Shown: in pieces, positions 1 through 9,695 of the stretch
How the letters are laid out: every line of letters begins with the position of its first letter
How positions within the stretch are numbered: position 1 is the first letter of the stretch
Source: Aurantiochytrium sp. KH105
Taxonomy: Eukaryota; Sar; Bigyra; Thraustochytrida; Thraustochytriidae
Direction: 5' to 3'
Length of the DNA stretch: 64,000 nucleotides
NCBI GenBank assembly: GCA_003116975.1
Contig: BGKB01000007.1
Span: forward strand, 1 to 64,000
The notes under the pieces: generated by a model
What the model was told of the DNA's origin: nothing
Database searches by the model: none
Seen by the model: only the letters and a program-made list of their open reading frames with translations
Position numbers and translations under genes: made by a program

Positions 1-384
1 ATCGGTAAAACTTTTTTTTAGAGTCATCTTCCAAGAAGCCAAATTTTTGGCTTTTGGCGCCAAAAAGCGGCTTATTGCGATTGCTCTAACGTAGGAGGCT
101 CCCAGGCCTACTTCTCAGCATTTTTTTATAACATATTTTTTTTCAGTCTCTCCGAGTCTCTCACGAAATTTCAAGAAAGCTACTGTTCCATGAGCATTGA
201 CAAATGGTGATCGAAAAGAGCGCAGGGAAGGCTTAATTTTTAAAAATTAGTGATTCCTTGGCAAGAAACGCATGGGCTTTGAGACATGAAGAGCAAAAGT
301 TGTCAGATATCTTCGTCGTGGTTGCGAGAGATTTCTTTCCTGGCTACATCATTTTGATTCGAATCGTGACCAGGAGCCGCCCAC
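1..384. other. Non-coding, AT-rich start of window
   Basis: No open frame of note on either strand. The stretch is richer in A and T than the rest of the window, with T runs near 11, 121 and 140 and short inverted repeats around TTTTTGG/CCAAAAA near 42-70. I see nothing I can assign. Confidence 0.5.
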
Positions 385-561
385 ATGTCTTCTGAGGTAT
401 CGCTGGCCCCCTATTGCGAATCATTGACGAAAGAGGCTACGGCAGCATCAGAAGTGTCCGGAAATGCTCCAGGTGCCGCGTCAAACTCTGAAACAATTGT
501 AAAGGTTGCCTCCATCAGGCCTCGGTGCAAGATCATTCGATATGGCCAAGAGCAAAGCTAA
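385..561 (+). CDS. Small doubtful ORF, 58 residues
   Basis: An ATG at 385 opens a 58-codon frame ending in TAA at 559-561, with an in-frame TGA shortly upstream. The predicted peptide begins MSSEVSLAPYCE and ends KIIRYGQEQS. Its first half is rich in Ser, Ala, Glu and Thr and its end is basic. The composition is protein-like, but there is no recognisable motif. It could be a first exon, a relic or chance. The minus-strand frame at 558-998 abuts it, and at most one of the two is likely to be real. Confidence 0.15.
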   Translation: MSSEVSLAPYCESLTKEATAASEVSGNAPGAASNSETIVKVASIRPRCKIIRYGQEQS

Positions 562-998
562 CATGTCGCGAGCATGTACCAGCCAAAGGAAGCATAGCCG
601 GGCGTGCGATCCTTATCCAAGAGCAATACGGCTCTGCGGAATCCAGGCCACGCAATCCCCTCTCGATAAATGTAAGTCTCGTCTAGATTGCGGTATGTGT
701 CCCTGAAAACTTGACCTTGCAGCGCGAGCGATTGCATCGATTCTTCAGTGTGATGTAGCAGCTTGCATCGCACGTGGACAAGGACACCAAAGAAGTCCGA
801 GTCCAGGTCAGCCAGCTGCGGCGCCGGCCCGCTCCTATCCCGCCAGCTCTCAAAGAACTTTTCCTCTGTTTTGCGGAAAGTGACGCTCTTTGACGTATGT
901 GTTGTTGAAATTCCACGGCTGTCAGTTGACTGATGAGTCGTGGTATGATAACATTCGATCGACATATAAAGTATAGGCCTTGTACTATGCAGTTCCAC
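558..998 (-). CDS. Doubtful ORF or gene remnant
   Basis: The minus-strand frame reads in a protein-like way over its last ~100 residues, for example FFGVLVHVRCKLLHH and REGIAWPGFRRAVLLLDKD, and ends with TAG at 558. No ATG gives a convincing start: the frame opens on a non-ATG codon, and the first ~35 residues look like untranslated or intronic sequence. I recognise no family. It may be the last exon of a small gene that includes the membrane segment at 1073-1387, or a decayed copy of one. I could not find a convincing donor and acceptor pair joining them. Confidence 0.2.
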   Translation of the reverse strand: MELHSTRPILYMSIECYHTTTHQSTDSRGISTTHTSKSVTFRKTEEKFFESWRDRSGPAPQLADLDSDFFGVLVHVRCKLLHHTEESMQSLALQGQVFRDTYRNLDETYIYREGIAWPGFRRAVLLLDKDRTPGYASFGWYMLATC

Positions 999-1072
999 GA
1001 AAAAACCATGCTCGCCACATGCTCGCCAAACGCATGGTCGCTGCTCAGCTTATTGAAGAGCGCATTAAGCGT

Positions 1073-1387
1073 TCAGTCACTGCGACATGGGGCGAAGAAG
1101 GCATCCGCGAAGTAAAGAACGAGAAAGCCTACGGCAACGTAGAACGACGGTCTTACCCAGAAATCCACATATGAAATTGCCAAAACCAGGTCTTGAATAG
1201 CATAAGCGCCGCTAGCGATAGTCTCGATCGTGAGGAGCAGGGAAAGGGGCTCACTGCCTAGGGGCGTGTACACGACGCCGTCCGCACCCAGATCTCCTTG
1301 TACATCGGCAACGGGAACCCCGGTCGCATCCTCGTCGTCGGTCATGGTCTGCGCGACAACGACCGCGTTCGTATCCTCGTTCTTCAT
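1073..1387 (-). CDS. Small predicted membrane protein or membrane-protein fragment
   Basis: An ATG at 1387 opens a frame of 104 codons ending in TGA. The first ~50 residues are acidic and polar (MKNEDTNA..., DDEDATG). They are followed by two hydrophobic stretches, one around LSLLLTIETIASGAYAI and one around YVAVGFLVLYFADAFF. The spacing of E, I, D, I and Y in the first hydrophobic stretch matches, without gaps, the start of the orphan membrane protein at 58785-59960. That similarity is short and may be chance. The frame stays open upstream through a hexamer repeat, so the start is uncertain. Possibly a truncated family member. Confidence 0.3.
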   Translation of the reverse strand: MKNEDTNAVVVAQTMTDDEDATGVPVADVQGDLGADGVVYTPLGSEPLSLLLTIETIASGAYAIQDLVLAISYVDFWVRPSFYVAVGFLVLYFADAFFAPCRSD

Positions 1388-1410
1388 GTTGTACAGCGCT
1401 AGCGCCAAGT

Positions 1411-1454
<44 letters not shown>
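1411..1454 (+). repeat. (AGCAGG)n hexanucleotide microsatellite
   Basis: About seven tandem AGCAGG units. On the minus strand this would read Ser-Cys or Cys-Ser repeats, just upstream of the doubtful membrane ORF. Confidence 0.9.
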
Positions 1455-1455
<1 letters not shown>

Positions 1456-2354
1456 TGAGGCAGTCGTATAGGCACTGCGAAGCAAGTGGTCTTTCCAAAA
1501 GAGTGCTCGCGCTGCGACCCTTTATTCGCGCTGGCACTCTCGCGATGTGTTCAAGGGCCAGCTGCAGATGGGCTCTGCTGTACTGGGCGCGCGATTTCGT
1601 TCTCGAACTGCAGCAGCTTCGTCGTTTATTTCTTTGAATACTTGTCTAAAATTGGGGTACCTCTGGCCCTGGCGGCGATTGGGTAACACAGAACACCGTC
1701 GCTCGTGACAAATGCGTATAACTCTTGTGCTGGTCCAGCCAGAAAAGTGCATACCTTATGCATGCAAAGTGGCTGTGGCTGCTTTTGTTGGCTTCGATAA
1801 CCAGTCTTTCCCATAGCGTGGCGGTTCACTAGCGATTGCGACTACGACGAGTAGCGGTGAATTATGTCACGACCCTACCTAAAAAGAAGCATGTTAAGGC
1901 CCTTGTGGCCAATGCACGCACGCCTCAGCCGCGCTGCTGTGGCTGCTGGCATGTGGCCGGCTGACGATTTAAAAGGAACGAACGATCGAACGAACGCCGT
2001 CGTGCAAGGCCCATTGGCCATTGGCCGTGCGGTGGCAAGCTGCGCGCGCGTCATCCACGGCATCGCGCCGAGGTTCCGAGCTCGACGTTCCAATAGTTCT
2101 ATACCTCCCAAGGGCCCCAAAAATTATGGCCCTCGAACAATCTCGAAAAATCGCGGCGTGAGCGAGACGTGGACTCGGCCGCCGGGAGGGAGGGTCGCGC
2201 CAAAGGCAGAACCTGAACCTGGAAAGCCATTCGGACGTCGACCGGCGGCGAAGCAGGCAGACGCACGCGCAAGCTAAAGCTAGCAAAGAAGCTCCATTCA
2301 CGCCCGTCGAAAGCCGGTCGCAGCGCAGCAGCGAGAGAAAAGCTAAGCGACGCC
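1455..2354. other. Gene-free upstream region of the Fes1-like gene
   Basis: Several overlapping frames exist on both strands, but none shows a domain, consistent composition or a plausible start. I read it as the promoter and 5' leader of the gene starting at 2355. The last ~200 bases are rich in GCAAGC and GCGAGA words typical of leaders in this window. Confidence 0.5.
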
Positions 2355-3362
2355 ATGTCGTCGGCCAACTTGCAGCAGTGGACGGGCCTGCTGCAGTGGA
2401 GCTTGCAGTACCAGGATGGCACGCAGAACTCGGACGTGGGGGCGATGGACCCGGAACGACGTGCGTTTCTGAAGAACGCGCTTGAGAATCACATCACTGA
2501 TCCCGCCGAGGGCTTCAAGGCACTGATTGCCGTGTTGCAGACCCCGCGTGCCGAGGGCGGCAACGATGAGGCCACTGAGGAAGAGTTTGTAGAGCGCAAG
2601 GTCGAGGCCCTCGAGGCCATCATGGGATATGTAGAGCAGATTGACTGGGCTCGTGATTTCGTCAAACTTGGGGGGTTCAAGATTGTCACGGACATGACTC
2701 AGGACGAGCACAAGGACATTCGTATCGCCGCGCTCGAGGTTTTCGGCGCTTGCGTGCAGAACAATCCGCCTGTGCAGGAAGCTGCCATGGAACTCAAGGC
2801 GCTGCCCATTCTTATGGACAAGCTCAGGAGTTCAGGGCTCTCTGCCACCGAATACGCAAAGGTCCTCTTTGCAGTCGCCACCTTTATTCGCGAGTGCACG
2901 CCGGCCTCCATCGCCTTTATCAAGGACGAAAAGGGGGTGGCTTTGCTTTTGGACATTATCAAGGCTAACGAGGCCGTCTATGGAATTCGCGCGCAGCGCA
3001 AGGCGCTTTTCCTTATGCACTACATTATCACGACCGTTCCCGCTGTGCGCATTGCGCTCGGTGGCCAACTCATTGCCGCGCTCAATGTAACCATGCTTTC
3101 GCAAGATATCGATCTTCGTGAGAATTCCATGAAGCTGCTGCTCATCATGTACGCGGATGCGCACGTGCGCGAGCGTCTCGAAGACGAGATTCTCGAGCAG
3201 ACTCGCGCCGCACTTTCCAAGTTCTCCAAGACGGGTGACCACTTTGAGGACTTGGACGAGACCGCGTTGGCCATGGCTGCTGAGCTCCGCGAAGCCATCG
3301 ACAGGAGATCCCCGCCCTCCACGGAGGACCCTGCGCTCCTTGCCAACGTTGCCGCAAACTAG
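2355..3362 (+). CDS. FES1: Hsp70 nucleotide exchange factor, Fes1/HspBP1 family
   Basis: 335-residue protein. Members of this armadillo-type family bind the ATPase domain of cytosolic Hsp70 and speed ADP release, which helps clear misfolded proteins. The first ~20 residues carry the family opening LLQWSLQYQDGT, corresponding to the LLxWS start of yeast Fes1. Residues ~40-75 hold the FLKNALENHITDPAEG segment, where family members have a helix before the arm repeats. Residues ~85-290 form helical repeats with hydrophobic spacing, including IAALEVFGACVQNN and LFAVATFIREC, which match the Fes1/HspBP1 repeats. The ATG at 2355 is the first plausible start and puts the conserved N-terminus in place. 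The length is close to HspBP1. No signal peptide is visible, so a cytosolic protein is expected. Convergent with the SDR gene, 284 bp away. The exchange activity itself is inferred from the family. Confidence 0.85.
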   Translation: MSSANLQQWTGLLQWSLQYQDGTQNSDVGAMDPERRAFLKNALENHITDPAEGFKALIAVLQTPRAEGGNDEATEEEFVERKVEALEAIMGYVEQIDWARDFVKLGGFKIVTDMTQDEHKDIRIAALEVFGACVQNNPPVQEAAMELKALPILMDKLRSSGLSATEYAKVLFAVATFIRECTPASIAFIKDEKGVALLLDIIKANEAVYGIRAQRKALFLMHYIITTVPAVRIALGGQLIAALNVTMLSQDIDLRENSMKLLLIMYADAHVRERLEDEILEQTRAALSKFSKTGDHFEDLDETALAMAAELREAIDRRSPPSTEDPALLANVAAN

Positions 3363-3646
3363 GCTTTGTAATTGCTCCGTATCGTGCTTTGTAGATTGAT
3401 TTTGATTCCATTCGACTCGTAGGCTACCTTTCCTTGTTTTCTTTATCCTTTTTCGTTTTTCGCAACAGTGAAGAGTGCAAAGTCGCTTTCTTGCATTTTC
3501 TTGCTTGGAAAAAGTGAACGCCGAGAGTGTGGTCATGTTCTTGTTGTGACTTGACGCTTAGATAGACATGACATGAAATTGTTTTATCGCAAGGTGCACG
3601 CAATTGTGACAGAACTCGTAAAGAGAAAAGAAGAATGCAGCTATGA

Positions 3647-4560
3647 TTACACGCCCGAGTAGACGCTAAAGCCGCCATCAATGGGGATGATGGCACCCGT
3701 GACAAACTTGGAGGCATCAGAACAAAGCCAGACCAATGGGCCGACAAGTTCCTCGGCCTGGCCAAAGCGGTTCATCGGGGTGCCGCGCACAATGTCTTCG
3801 CCCCTCGCGGAATACGAACCGTCTGGGTTGGTCAGCAGCGCGCGATTCTGCTCACCCAAAAAAAATCCCGGGGCAAGCGCGTTCACACGCACCTTTTCAC
3901 CATGCTTTTTCGCCAGCTCCACCGACAACCAACGCGTAAAGTTGGTGACAGCGGCCTTGGAGGCAGAGTAGCCCATGACTCTCGTCAAGGTCGCCTTTTC
4001 AGCGGCCATGGAGCCAATGTTCACAATTGTGCCACCTCCCTCTGACTCTGCAATAGCCTTGCCCAGTATGATGCAAGGCAGGACCGTCCCCGCGAAGTTG
4101 AGGTCCATCACTCCACGCACGGCGTCGATGGGAACGTCAAAAAAGGAGCCGTCCGGCTGTACCACGGCCTCCTTTTTGTTCCCTCCCGCTGCGTTAACCA
4201 AAATGTCGATCTTGCCCCACTTGGCCAGCGTTTCGTCCCGCAGACGCACCAGATCCTCCTCCTTGGTCACGTCAGCCACGACTCCGATGGCCGACCCTCC
4301 GCTTTCACGAATTGACCCCGCGACGTCATCGCATTGCTGTTGCTCACGACTTGTGATCACCACGTTGGCCCCACGTGCAGCCAGGCCGCGAGCCATGGCG
4401 CCGCCAAGGACACCCGTAGACCCCGTCAGGATGGCCACCTGCACAACATCATCATGATCCACTCTTTCCCAATGTCAGTTGATGCTCAACTCATCGATCC
4501 TAACGTGCGTCATCTCGCATCACCTACCTTGCCGCGCACGCTAAACAATTCGTCGCCCAT
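3647..4560 (-). CDS. SDR-family oxidoreductase (mannonate/fructuronate reductase-like), two exons
   Basis: Exon 1 is 4560-4528 (11 codons, MGDELFSVRGK) and exon 2 is 4438-3647. The 89-bp intron begins GTAGGT and ends TGCAG, in phase 0. The joined 274-residue protein opens LFSVRGKVAILTGSTGVLGG, the usual start of this subfamily. It has the Rossmann TGxxxxLG motif, the ILVNAAGG segment, the catalytic YxxxK (YSASK) with its preceding Ser, and the ending IPIDGGFSVYSGV. That ending is typical of bacterial enzymes annotated as D-mannonate oxidoreductase. NAD(P)-dependent reduction of a sugar acid or a related carbonyl is the likely reaction, but substrate cannot be read from sequence. Without splicing the start would be MDHDDVVQV, which lacks the conserved N-terminus, so the intron model is preferred. 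The closeness to bacterial enzymes suggests an acquired gene that later gained an intron. Confidence 0.85.
4439..4527 (-). other. Spliceosomal intron in the SDR gene
   Basis: Read on the minus strand: donor AAG|GTAGGT and acceptor TGCAG|GTG. 89 bp, phase 0. Removing it restores the conserved GKVAILTG junction. Confidence 0.85.
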
Positions 4561-5461
4561 CTTCTGCGAGCGTCTTTCGTCGAGCTAAGCCTGCCTGCGT
4601 GGCTTTCGTCTTCGTTGGTTTGTATCCGTCCCGGAGGTCGCTTCGCTTCACTGCGCGCTTCTGTTCGTCGCGCGAGCGTCGGCGTCGCACGCAGTCCCAA
4701 GCACGCGTCGCTAGACTTTCCCCTGCCCGCTCGCTGCTCCAAAGGACCGGTGCCGCGACCTTGGTCCTCCTCCTCCGCGCGCAGAAGCGCCCGCGTCTTC
4801 GTACAGCTCGCCACGTGCGTCGCGTCCGCCAAGTTCGAGTTCTGGCTCACCATAATCACCCTCGCCTCGAGCCCCTCGTCTCCCGAGCGCGACGCGGTCC
4901 AGAGCCGCGCTCCGGCGGCCAGCCGCGCAAAGAGGCAAGTCTCCGCGCCTCGCGGGCGCAGGCGGCTCGAGTTCTTGGCCGGGTCTCCGCTCGCGGATAG
5001 TCGTACGCGGATAGTCGCATGTCCACGAGCGGTATGGTATCTCGCAGCGTCCTTCATTCACACTGCGACCCGGACGCGACTATGCGCGAGTGCATGGCGC
5101 CAACGGGTCTCGCAAAAGGCCTTCCTTGCAGGAGAGCGACGGCGCGGCCACAGTTCTCGCTCGCGCGCTGCGCAGGCCGCCGCGGCAGGCTGAGGCGCGG
5201 CTGCGCAGGCAGCTCCGCCGCCCGGGCCCGCGCCCCGAGTCCGGCCTGCGCCGCCGCGCGGAGAGGCGAGAGGAGCAGGATCGCGAGAGACGCGCACGAG
5301 ATCGTCGCCCTGAAAACGGTCGCTGGGCTCGAGAGGGACCCCGAGAACCCTGCGCGAGGGGGACACCTGCGCGATAGGGCGAGCCGTGCGCGCGAGGCTA
5401 CGCGCGGACAGGCGGGGCCAGAGCTGACTGGCGCGCGCGACGAAACAGACGTGTTCACGTC
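4561..5461. other. Divergent promoter region between the SDR and SFI1 genes
   Basis: About 900 bp that is very rich in CG, with many CGCGAG and GCGCGC words. Long frames on both strands here are Arg, Ala and Ser rich and have no domain, as expected from composition alone. It probably carries the promoters of both flanking genes. Confidence 0.5.
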
Positions 5462-8152
5462 ATGGAGAATGAAGGCTATGTCGCGAACAGCCGCGAGCGT
5501 CGCGAGCCCTTGACACGGGAGCAAAAAGCATTTCGGACCCATGTGAAGCGCCAAGGGCTTTTGCCCGGTGTACAAGGTGCACAGAACTTCGGGGACGATG
5601 CCGGGGAAAACTTTTTTCCGGAAACGGATGAAGAATTTGCGCGAAGTCGTGCAAGCAGCGAGGATGACGACCGTGACGACGCATCTGGTGGCGATGAAGA
5701 CGCGCATTTCCAAGAGCTGCTCTTTCGACCATCGCTGCTCGAAAGAAACCAGCACAAATCAAGAGTCAGGGCAATGCCAACTTCCTTTTCATCAGCATCA
5801 TCGACCTCATCCACCACATGGTACTCTTATTCGACGGCGTCCGCATCGGCATCCGCGCTTCGTCCTAAAGCAGCAGGAGGCGCGCCTCGTGGCAACAATG
5901 ATAAAAATAGCGAGTTTAGCGCGGCCTTGCAGCGCTGGAGGCTGCACAAGCAATGTTCCGAGGAATCCTCGTCTTATTACCCGTCTACATCACTCGACTC
6001 ATTTTTGCACGAACAAGAAGAGTCGACAAGTGCTGACGAATGGGAAGAAAAAGAACTTGAGCGAATCGCTGCCGAGCAGCATCGTGTGCTTTCGAGTTGC
6101 TTCCGCAAGCTGGCACTAAACAGTCAAGGGCGAAGGGAAACACGTGAACGAGGCCACGTGCTTATCGCAAAGCGCCAAGCTGCCCTTTTTCAACAATGGC
6201 ACGACACATTTCGCGCCGTGCGCACGCACCGTCTCACTACCTTGTCGAAAACGATTCACGCATGGAGCGCGCTCGTGGATGTTGAGCGTAGATACGCGCA
6301 ATTGTGCTTGATTGGGGAGTCGTACCACGAACTTGCCTCGAAGCGTCGCGCACTAGCACGATTAATGACGTTTCGACGAGGACGTCGTCGCACCGATATT
6401 TTGGAAAAACGCGTTCACGAGGCGTCGCGCACCCGTCGTCTGCGATTTGCCATGCGCACGTGGACTCAGCGCGCAGCCTTCATGCAACGGCAACGAAATG
6501 CAAAGAGCGCCGCTGATGCCTATCGGCGCATGCTAGGTTTATTCACTGGCCTCGATGTACTAAAGCGTAACGCTTCTTTGGCTGTGCGCGCCCGGAAAAT
6601 CTACCACACTTCGCAACGGCGCAGCGCGCTCGAAGCGTTGCAGCGATGGCGAGCGCATCTGGAGCACCGCACGCACCAGCAAATGCAACTCGAGGGGGCC
6701 GAGTTGATGCACGCCTTTCGACTCTGCAAGCGCATCCTCACTGCATGGCGCGAAGTTTGCAAGGAGGAACAAGTTGCGCGCTATGCGTGCGCCCGTATGA
6801 ATCGGGTCCTGGCTCGTCAAGCCTTGCGACAGCTTGGACGAGTCGCCGCGACGCGTCTTGTTCTCGACGAGCGCGAGAAAATGGGTTATCGTCACTGGGC
6901 GACTCGGAGAGCTGCGCGCGCGCTCCGTCTTCTCCTCGAGCACGCCGTGGAGCGAAATCAGTCGTGTGATGCTGCTGCTCTTCGCGATGTGCAACGCATG
7001 CGTCGTGCCTTTGGAGGCTGGCTCTCCACGGTGTGGTTGTCGAAATGCGAGCGTGTAGCCGCTCGTCATTGGCGCCGCGTCCAGACGCAGCGTGGTCTCA
7101 CGGCTCTCCGTTTGAACTGGGTATCCGCGACGGCGACAGGGGCGCAAGGGTCGCTGGCGGCTGTTTTCAACCGCAGGCGAATTCTTTCCCAGTACCTTGG
7201 AGCCTGGCAGAGCTATTACTTGGAGGCGCTTGAATCGCGTATTGCGTTGCACGCGGCAGACCGCGTGCGGCGGTTGCGACTTTCGCATACAGTATTCTCG
7301 GCGTGGCGTGACTTTGTGTTTATGCGTGCAGATCTTGCGTTGGCTTTTGACCAAGTCAGGACCGCAAAGCTCGCGCAGACGTGTCTCGTGGCATGGCACA
7401 GGGAGGCCTCCTGCTGGATCCGACATCGTAACGCCGTGCAACGAGGGCAGACGCGTCGCGCGTTCTTGGCATGGCAAGAAATCGCAGCAGCGGCAAGTCT
7501 GCAGCGTTACGAGCTACGTCTGGCGGCCATGTTTTACCGCAAATGCCTCTTGACGCGAACCTTTACTTTGTGGGTGGACTTTTGGTACCTGCAGCGGTAC
7601 GAGGGCCACGTTATGGGCATGGCTGCACGCCATGCGGATTCTCATTTGCTACGCACGGTGTTATTTGCTTGGCAAGCCTGGACGCGCGACGCAAGACCTT
7701 GTGCTCCGCTTTCGGATCACGATGCCGACGTTCTCTACGGAATGCGACTCGTACGTCGCTGCTTTCGACACTGGTCGCACGAAAGCATGATCACAAGTCG
7801 GCTCGGTGCAATTTGCCAAACCAAATTAGGGAGCGCCCAAGCAAAGCACCAAGTGCGCGCCATTGCAGCTTCTTCGCACATGCAAAAGTCTGCTTTGTAT
7901 TTGGGCCTGCTTTACGAGGCGGCTCTGAAGCGTCGCTCTCTAAAGCAATGGAAAAGGTCTATTGATGAAATAGCGCCACCATTTCGCATTGCAGGTGGTA
8001 CGAGACGTGGCGTTCGCGCGTCGCCACCACCTTTGAAAGGTCGCGGTGCCTTGGCAAGTGTTCGTCGTCCGCCTGCTGTAACAAATCCCGCCGTAAGGCG
8101 AGGTGCGTGGTCCGAGACCGCGTACGTTTCTGCGCTCTCGCAGCAGGAATAA
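5462..8152 (+). CDS. SFI1: SFI1-like centrin-binding repeat protein
   Basis: 896 residues. From about residue 150 to 860 there are some 15-20 helical units spaced roughly 25-40 residues apart, each with a Trp in a context such as ALQRWRAHLE, ILTAWREVCKEE, VFSAWRDF, AFLAWQEIA, VLFAWQAW or SLKQWKRS. This is the Sfi1 pattern, a long alpha helix whose Trp-centred repeats each bind one centrin at centrioles, basal bodies or the half-bridge. The first ~140 residues are acidic and Ser rich and look disordered. The last ~60 are basic and Pro rich. The ATG at 5462 is the first in frame. A basal-body role fits with ZMYND10 further along the window. Specific centrin partners cannot be inferred. Confidence 0.8.
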   Translation: MENEGYVANSRERREPLTREQKAFRTHVKRQGLLPGVQGAQNFGDDAGENFFPETDEEFARSRASSEDDDRDDASGGDEDAHFQELLFRPSLLERNQHKSRVRAMPTSFSSASSTSSTTWYSYSTASASASALRPKAAGGAPRGNNDKNSEFSAALQRWRLHKQCSEESSSYYPSTSLDSFLHEQEESTSADEWEEKELERIAAEQHRVLSSCFRKLALNSQGRRETRERGHVLIAKRQAALFQQWHDTFRAVRTHRLTTLSKTIHAWSALVDVERRYAQLCLIGESYHELASKRRALARLMTFRRGRRRTDILEKRVHEASRTRRLRFAMRTWTQRAAFMQRQRNAKSAADAYRRMLGLFTGLDVLKRNASLAVRARKIYHTSQRRSALEALQRWRAHLEHRTHQQMQLEGAELMHAFRLCKRILTAWREVCKEEQVARYACARMNRVLARQALRQLGRVAATRLVLDEREKMGYRHWATRRAARALRLLLEHAVERNQSCDAAALRDVQRMRRAFGGWLSTVWLSKCERVAARHWRRVQTQRGLTALRLNWVSATATGAQGSLAAVFNRRRILSQYLGAWQSYYLEALESRIALHAADRVRRLRLSHTVFSAWRDFVFMRADLALAFDQVRTAKLAQTCLVAWHREASCWIRHRNAVQRGQTRRAFLAWQEIAAAASLQRYELRLAAMFYRKCLLTRTFTLWVDFWYLQRYEGHVMGMAARHADSHLLRTVLFAWQAWTRDARPCAPLSDHDADVLYGMRLVRRCFRHWSHESMITSRLGAICQTKLGSAQAKHQVRAIAASSHMQKSALYLGLLYEAALKRRSLKQWKRSIDEIAPPFRIAGGTRRGVRASPPPLKGRGALASVRRPPAVTNPAVRRGAWSETAYVSALSQQE

Positions 8153-8783
8153 GAGCTTTGTGCGCGCAAATGCATAAGTTGTGCACATAAGAAAAAGAAA
8201 GGAGTGCTTGTTTGCATACGAGGAACAAAATGATATTTCTTTATGGGATGGCGTTGAACCTAGCGGGTGCGAACAGTCATTCTTGTACGTGCTAATGGTT
8301 AGGACAATCGCCAGTTCCGGATGGTGCTGTTATGTGTTTTTTTTAAAGTGGGGCGAAAGGAGGGGATTCTCGTTCTTGTAATTGTCCTTCTTCGGACTCG
8401 CAGACTTGTCACCATTGATTGCATTCCTAAAACAAAAGGGGATCGTGGGAGAGGATGATGTGCGAGAGGGGCTGAGAGACATCTGTATGCACAGAAAATC
8501 TGTAGCGTGTAAGAGATTGATTGCTGATGACCAATGCCACTTAAGAGTTTGAACGTAGAGAAAGCTTGGTCGTGTGATTATCCGTCTGCCTCGCTCCTTA
8601 CGATCGAAAAAAGTGGCAAAACGTGTGAACAAGCATCGATCCATCGACCCGAATCGAAAACCCCATCCACCCGTCGGTCCGTAAGTAGGCAGGCGCTTGT
8701 AAGAGAGAGAGAGAGAGAGAGAGAAACGACCAAGGTGCGTGCATAGAAGAAAGCTTGCAGTCTTTCTTTTTCTTTTTTTTTCT
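8153..8783. other. Convergent intergenic region with a GA microsatellite
   Basis: 631 bp between the 3' ends of the SFI1 and PP2A genes. It holds the (GA)n tract at 8702-8724 and a T-rich run near 8765-8785 next to the PP2A stop. No coding signal is seen. Confidence 0.55.
8702..8724 (+). repeat. (GA)n dinucleotide microsatellite
   Basis: About eleven AG/GA units without interruption in the convergent intergenic region. Confidence 0.9.
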
Positions 8784-9695
8784 TTAGAGAAGAAAAGAAG
8801 GCGTCCTTCTTGTAACGTGAGGCTCGCCGCGTCGTGGGGCGGGCTGAAAGGTGAGAAAGTTGTAGTTGAGCTGTTCATCAATTTCGAGAATGGCGGCCTC
8901 GTTGCCGCACCTGTAGCAGTAGTTTGGCGCACTGAAGATTGTGACGACATGCTCCTCATGGGACCAGTTGTACCCATCCATGACTAGCTGATGGGCCCTG
9001 GTGATCAGGACAAGACCGTTGTTGTGCGCAAAGGACTGCGAAACGTCCTTGCCAAAGGTGTAGCCGGCGCCACGCGGAGAGATGCCCCAGCCACTGCGGT
9101 CGTCCGGATCGGACCAAAGGAGATCGCACATGGGGCCTTCGTGCGGGACCTCTTGCACGCGATCGAGCGCACGAATGTTGTCGAGATAGTCGATAGAGGG
9201 GCTGAGGCCGCCGTGGAGGCCAAAGACTTGCTCGTTGATGAGGGCAGTGAGCGGGAGGTAGTCAAAGAGATCGGTAAAGTCTTTCCAGACGTTTGCGTTG
9301 CCGTACTTGCGAAGGCACTCATCGTAGAATCCGTAGACCTGGGTGATTTGGCGCGATTCGTGATTGCCGCGCAGGATGAAGACGCGCTGCGGGAATCGCA
9401 CCTTGAGGCAGACGAGCAAGGAGACGACCTCTACACTGTAGTAACCGCGGTCGACGTAGTCTCCGAGGAAGAGGTAGTTGGTATCCGGGGTCTTGCCGCC
9501 GATGCGAAAGAGTTCCATGAGGTCATAAAACTGGCCGTGCACGTCGCCGCACACGGTGACCGGGGCGCTCACGGCCTGCACGTTGGATTCCTCCATGAGC
9601 ACCTCGCGGGCCTTGCCGGTGAGTGTGCGCACCTCATTTTCCGTAAGGGCCTCGCAGTTGAGCAGGCGCTCGATCCACCCGTCGAGCGTGTCCAT
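8784..9695 (-). CDS. PPP2C: Serine/threonine protein phosphatase 2A catalytic subunit
   Basis: 303 residues, against 309 in animal PP2A-C. It carries the full metallophosphatase set: GDVHGQ, GDYVDRG, GNHE and the late [12 protein letters not shown]. The ending [15 protein letters not shown] is specific to PP2A rather than PP4 or PP6. It dephosphorylates Ser/Thr in complex with A and B subunits in cytosol and nucleus. The extreme tail is TPSFLL where the family has TPDYFL. The terminal Leu, methylated by LCMT1 in other species, is kept. The regulatory Tyr is not: its place is taken by Phe. The ATG at 9695 ([12 protein letters not shown]) matches the family start. The frame stays open upstream only because the leader is GC-rich. 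Confidence 0.95.
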   Translation of the reverse strand: MDTLDGWIERLLNCEALTENEVRTLTGKAREVLMEESNVQAVSAPVTVCGDVHGQFYDLMELFRIGGKTPDTNYLFLGDYVDRGYYSVEVVSLLVCLKVRFPQRVFILRGNHESRQITQVYGFYDECLRKYGNANVWKDFTDLFDYLPLTALINEQVFGLHGGLSPSIDYLDNIRALDRVQEVPHEGPMCDLLWSDPDDRSGWGISPRGAGYTFGKDVSQSFAHNNGLVLITRAHQLVMDGYNWSHEEHVVTIFSAPNYCYRCGNEAAILEIDEQLNYNFLTFQPAPRRGEPHVTRRTPSFLL

